Shown: in pieces, positions 61,627 to 64,000 of the stretch
Position numbering within the stretch: position 1 is the first letter of the stretch
How the letters are laid out: each line of letters starts with the position of its first letter
Source: Lipingzhangella_A rawalii
GTDB lineage: Bacteria; Actinomycetota; Actinomycetes; Streptosporangiales; Streptosporangiaceae
Length of the DNA stretch: 64,000 nt
Direction of reading: 5' to 3'
NCBI RefSeq assembly: GCF_031628175.1
Contig: NZ_JAVLVT010000010.1
Coordinates: forward strand, 62,001 to 126,000
Notes under the pieces: generated by a model
Told to the model about the DNA's origin: nothing
Database searches by the model: none
What the model saw: only the letters and a program-made list of their open reading frames with translations
Translations under genes and position numbers: made by a program

Positions 61627-62562
61627 ATGCGCCGAAATCTGGCAATTGCATGTATCGCCTTAGGAGTCTTCGCGATCGTGCTCGCGCCTCTCCTGCGATT
61701 CTGGGTGGCCGATGCCCTGATGCGGACTCCGATGGACTACTACCAGGAGCCGGTGCATCAGGCGCAGAACGCCACCTACTTCAACATCGAGGATGTGGAG
61801 CTTGTCGAGGACGCGACGATCGAGGCGCACACCACCCTGCGCGCCGACGTCGCCGCCAGCGACACCGACGTTGTCGTATGGGACCAGTTCACCTGGGTTC
61901 GGCACGCGGACAGCCCCGGTGACAACGACTTCGCCATCGAGTCCAACACCCGCCGCGTGGGACACGACCGGTTTACCGGTGAGGCAGTCGACTGCTGCGA
62001 CGCCAGTGTCAACGAGGAAAGCGTCGTCCAGACCGGGCAGGCCTACAAGTTCCCGTTCCTGACCGAACAGCGGGACTACGAGTACTTCGACACCACCACC
62101 CTCCAGGCCGAACCCATGGTGTTCGACGGTGTGGACGAGATCAAGGGACACGAGACCTACCGCTTCGTGCAGGAGATCCCGGAAACCAAGATCGACGAGC
62201 GGGTCATTCCGGCCGACGTGCTGGGGATCGAGAGTGACGACGAGGACCAGACCGACATCACCACCGACGAGATGTACTCGGTGGAACGCACGTTCTGGAT
62301 CGACCCGATCACCGGAGTTCCGCTCAACCAGCACGAACACCAGCGCATTACCGCCCATGTGGACGGACAGGAGGAACTCGTCCTCATCGACGCCGACCTC
62401 CAGTGGACCGACGAGACCATCGACGCCTACATCGACAGTGCGTCGCAGGGAATGACGGCCATTCCGATCGTGCGGACCGGCTTGCCGATCGTGTTGCTGG
62501 TCGCCGGCGGAATTCTCACCGTGGGGGGCGTGATCCTCTACCTCTCGGCACGGCGGGTCTAG
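61627..62562 (+). CDS. DUF3068 family protein
   Basis: 311 residues: an N-terminal helix (about residues 4-28), an extracytoplasmic domain of about 250 residues, and a C-terminal helix (about 285-307, IVLLVAGGILTVGGVILYL). This is the DUF3068 layout, a family also called PorA-like, known from mycolic-acid bacteria and many other actinomycetes; its role is unclear. ATG 61627 follows AGGAGGGG. Codon 12 is TTA. It is the first gene of a set with the prenyl-phosphate phosphoribosyltransferase and dprE1. Confidence 0.85.
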   Translation: MRRNLAIACIALGVFAIVLAPLLRFWVADALMRTPMDYYQEPVHQAQNATYFNIEDVELVEDATIEAHTTLRADVAASDTDVVVWDQFTWVRHADSPGDNDFAIESNTRRVGHDRFTGEAVDCCDASVNEESVVQTGQAYKFPFLTEQRDYEYFDTTTLQAEPMVFDGVDEIKGHETYRFVQEIPETKIDERVIPADVLGIESDDEDQTDITTDEMYSVERTFWIDPITGVPLNQHEHQRITAHVDGQEELVLIDADLQWTDETIDAYIDSASQGMTAIPIVRTGLPIVLLVAGGILTVGGVILYLSARRV

Positions 62563-62568
62563 CCACCC

Positions 62569-63519
62569 ATGGCTACGGCCCCCTCCCGCCCGGAGGAGAC
62601 GGAACGTGCGGACCCCTCGCCGACACGTTCCGTCTCCTCCGGGCTCGTGCGGTTCCCAACCGAGCAACTCACCGGCCTGGCACGCGCCGCACGTCCTCGC
62701 CAGTGGGTGAAGAACGGGCTCGTCTTCGCCGCTCCCCTGTCCGCGGGGGTCATGCCCGAGGCTCTGGGGCGAAGCCTTGCGGCGTTCGTGCTGTTCTGCG
62801 TGGCCGCGAGTGGCACCTACCTCCTTAACGACGTCCGGGACCGACACGCCGACCGGGAGCACGAGCGCAAACGCCACCGCCCCCTCGCCTCCGGAACCCT
62901 GGGCGTTCCCCTCGCACTCGCCACCGGCGGGACACTGCTGGGAATCGCGCTGACGGCCGCATACCCTGTGGGTGGCCCCTGGCTGCTCGCCATCCTGGTC
63001 GGCTACCTGGGCTTGACCAGCCTCTACACCTTCTGGCTCAAGCACCTCGCCATCTGCGACATCGTGGCGGTAGCCGGTTGCCACGTGCTGCGGGCCCTGG
63101 CGGGTGCCGCGGTCGCGGCGGTCCCGGCCAGTAGCTGGTTCCTGATCGTGGTATCGCTGTCGGCCCTCCTGGTGGTGACCGGAAAACGGGAAACCGAACT
63201 CGGCGGGACCAGCGGACACACAGCACGCAGCGCCCTGGCCGCCTACACCGTGTCCTATCTCGCCCAGGTGCGCTCCATGGCCTCCGCCGCAGTGATCGTC
63301 ACCTACTGCCTCTGGGCGTTGGAGCACCATAGTGGCGCGGCACTGGCCCTGCACGGGGCAAGCATCGTCCCGTTCATCATGGCGATCCTGCGCTACAACC
63401 TCCTGGTTTCCCGCGGCGCCGGCGAGGAACCCGAGGAGATCGCCCTGAGGGACCGCGCCATGCAGGTATTTCTGGCAACGCTGATGGTGCTGGTATCCCT
63501 GGGAATCTATGTCGTCTGA
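62569..63519 (+). CDS. ubiA: UbiA-family decaprenyl-phosphate phosphoribosyltransferase-like protein
   Basis: 316 residues. After a hydrophilic N-terminus, RPRQWVKNGLVFAAPL leads into the first helix; the prenyl-binding motif NDVRDRHADREHERKRHRPL is present and the second Asp-rich region is reduced, as in the Rv3806c group. This enzyme joins phosphoribosyl diphosphate to decaprenyl phosphate, the first committed step to decaprenyl-phosphoryl-arabinose. DprE1, the next enzyme, overlaps by 11 bp. The start is doubtful: ATG 62569 places a 17-bp hairpin inside the gene; GTG 62647 would leave it outside. Confidence 0.85.
   Translation: MATAPSRPEETERADPSPTRSVSSGLVRFPTEQLTGLARAARPRQWVKNGLVFAAPLSAGVMPEALGRSLAAFVLFCVAASGTYLLNDVRDRHADREHERKRHRPLASGTLGVPLALATGGTLLGIALTAAYPVGGPWLLAILVGYLGLTSLYTFWLKHLAICDIVAVAGCHVLRALAGAAVAAVPASSWFLIVVSLSALLVVTGKRETELGGTSGHTARSALAAYTVSYLAQVRSMASAAVIVTYCLWALEHHSGAALALHGASIVPFIMAILRYNLLVSRGAGEEPEEIALRDRAMQVFLATLMVLVSLGIYVV
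62592..62640 (+). repeat. 17-bp perfect inverted repeat at the ubiA 5' end
   Basis: GGAGGAGACGGAACGTG (62592-62608) faces its exact complement (62624-62640) across a 15-nt loop. It lies between the DUF3068 stop and the conserved part of the UbiA-family protein, so it could stop or slow transcription. Confidence 0.7.
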
Positions 63520-64000
63520 ACGCATCCTCACCGGTTGGGGTCGCACCGCCCCCACCTCGGCCAGCGTCACCCGCCCACGTAGTCCCACAGAAGTGGCTAC
63601 GGCCCTGCACCGCGCTCCCGGCCGGGGAACGGTGGCGCGCGGGCTGGGTCGCGCCTACGGGGACGCCGCCCAGTGTGCCGGGGGCCAGGTGTTGGATACC
63701 GCGGACATCACCCCCGGCCTGCGCATCGACGCGGACGCCGGAACGGTCACCGCGGCCGCCGGCACCAGCCTCGCCGAGCTGGTGCGCAGCCTGGTGCCGC
63801 GCGGCTTTTTCCTTCCGGTCACTCCGGGAACGCGCCACGTTACCCTGGGTGGGGCGATCGCCGCCGACATCCACGGCAAGAACCACCACCGCGACTCCTC
63901 CATCGGGGCGCACCTTCGGGATCTCACGCTGGTCACGCCGGACGGCTCCACACGACGTCTGCGTCCCGACTCACCCCACGAGGGTCGCGAGCTGTTCTGG
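63509..64000 (+). CDS. dprE1: Decaprenylphosphoryl-beta-D-ribose oxidase DprE1 (C-terminal part missing)
   Basis: The first 164 residues are present and run off the right edge. It starts MSSERILTGWGRTAPTSASV and carries the FAD-domain motifs ARGLGRAYGDAAQ, TPGTRHVTLGGAIAADIHGK and NHHRDSS, which match DprE1. With DprE2 it turns decaprenyl-phosphoryl-ribose into the arabinose form, the donor for arabinan and the target of benzothiazinone drugs. The active-site cysteine would lie beyond the edge. ATG 63509 overlaps the ubiA stop by 11 bp, so they are coupled. Confidence 0.88.
   Translation, partial: MSSERILTGWGRTAPTSASVTRPRSPTEVATALHRAPGRGTVARGLGRAYGDAAQCAGGQVLDTADITPGLRIDADAGTVTAAAGTSLAELVRSLVPRGFFLPVTPGTRHVTLGGAIAADIHGKNHHRDSSIGAHLRDLTLVTPDGSTRRLRPDSPHEGRELFW

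Overview
The window looks like a chromosomal segment of a high-GC, mycothiol-producing actinomycete. The evidence is Mca, GuaB1, FusA2, many GTG starts, DUF501-ppx, and a proline-catabolism locus with a PucR-type activator. Several exported proteins are very acidic, and together with the gene mix this suggests a salt-tolerant member of the Nocardiopsaceae or a related Streptosporangiales family. That taxon is inference. No rRNA, CRISPR array or prophage was seen.

Left part (1-14.6 kb): a partial YyaL-type thioredoxin-domain gene, a one-helix protein, mca, divergent DUF4307, greA, a large secreted protein, a FIST sensor protein, and a GntR/UTRA regulator divergent from a tiny membrane protein. 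A decayed tnpB relic (7.7-8.4 kb) follows. Then come rnhA and a sulfur-amino-acid group (cystathionine beta-synthase, hexapeptide acyltransferase, cystathionine gamma-synthase/lyase family enzyme) closed by a 15-bp terminator hairpin, and a thiolase and DUF4287 gene.

Middle (14.7-46.8 kb): Bax-inhibitor-1 protein; putA-pruA (overlapping) divergent from a PucR regulator; a K+ channel; one unusual tRNA gene; ndh with a Rex-like operator on its promoter; DUF501-ppx; a Rieske lipoprotein; TetR-glpD divergent by 17 bp from an alkyl-DHAP-synthase-like oxidase and a lipid kinase (a possible ether-lipid/glycerolipid set); DUF305 and DUF6153-like proteins; an APH-type kinase convergent with a PP2C-like gene that seems to carry a 5' frameshift; a UppP homologue and a CbiX-like protein that both lack key residues; a nucleotidyltransferase; def; a secreted coiled-coil protein; fusA2; hydrolases; a 168-bp IS630-type miniature element touching the stop codon of an M48 peptidase gene; and an M20 amidohydrolase.

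Right part (47-64 kb): membrane acyltransferase, CDP-alcohol phosphatidyltransferase and guaB1. Next is a compact three-gene unit (degenerate ABC ATPase, YhgE/Pip membrane protein, TetR) preceded by a perfect 44-bp palindrome made of two 14-bp operators. The last 9 kb resembles a cell-envelope polysaccharide region: VanZ-RDD protein, two methyltransferases, a large membrane protein, an acyltransferase-3 protein, DUF3068, a UbiA-family prenyl-phosphate phosphoribosyltransferase, and the start of dprE1, which runs off the right edge.

Best leads: the tandem-operator pseudo-ATPase/YhgE/TetR unit, the short-armed tRNA with a UAA anticodon and C33 (with TTA codons seen in at least three nearby genes), the Rex-type ndh promoter, the UppP variant without its motif glutamate, and the IS630-type miniature element.
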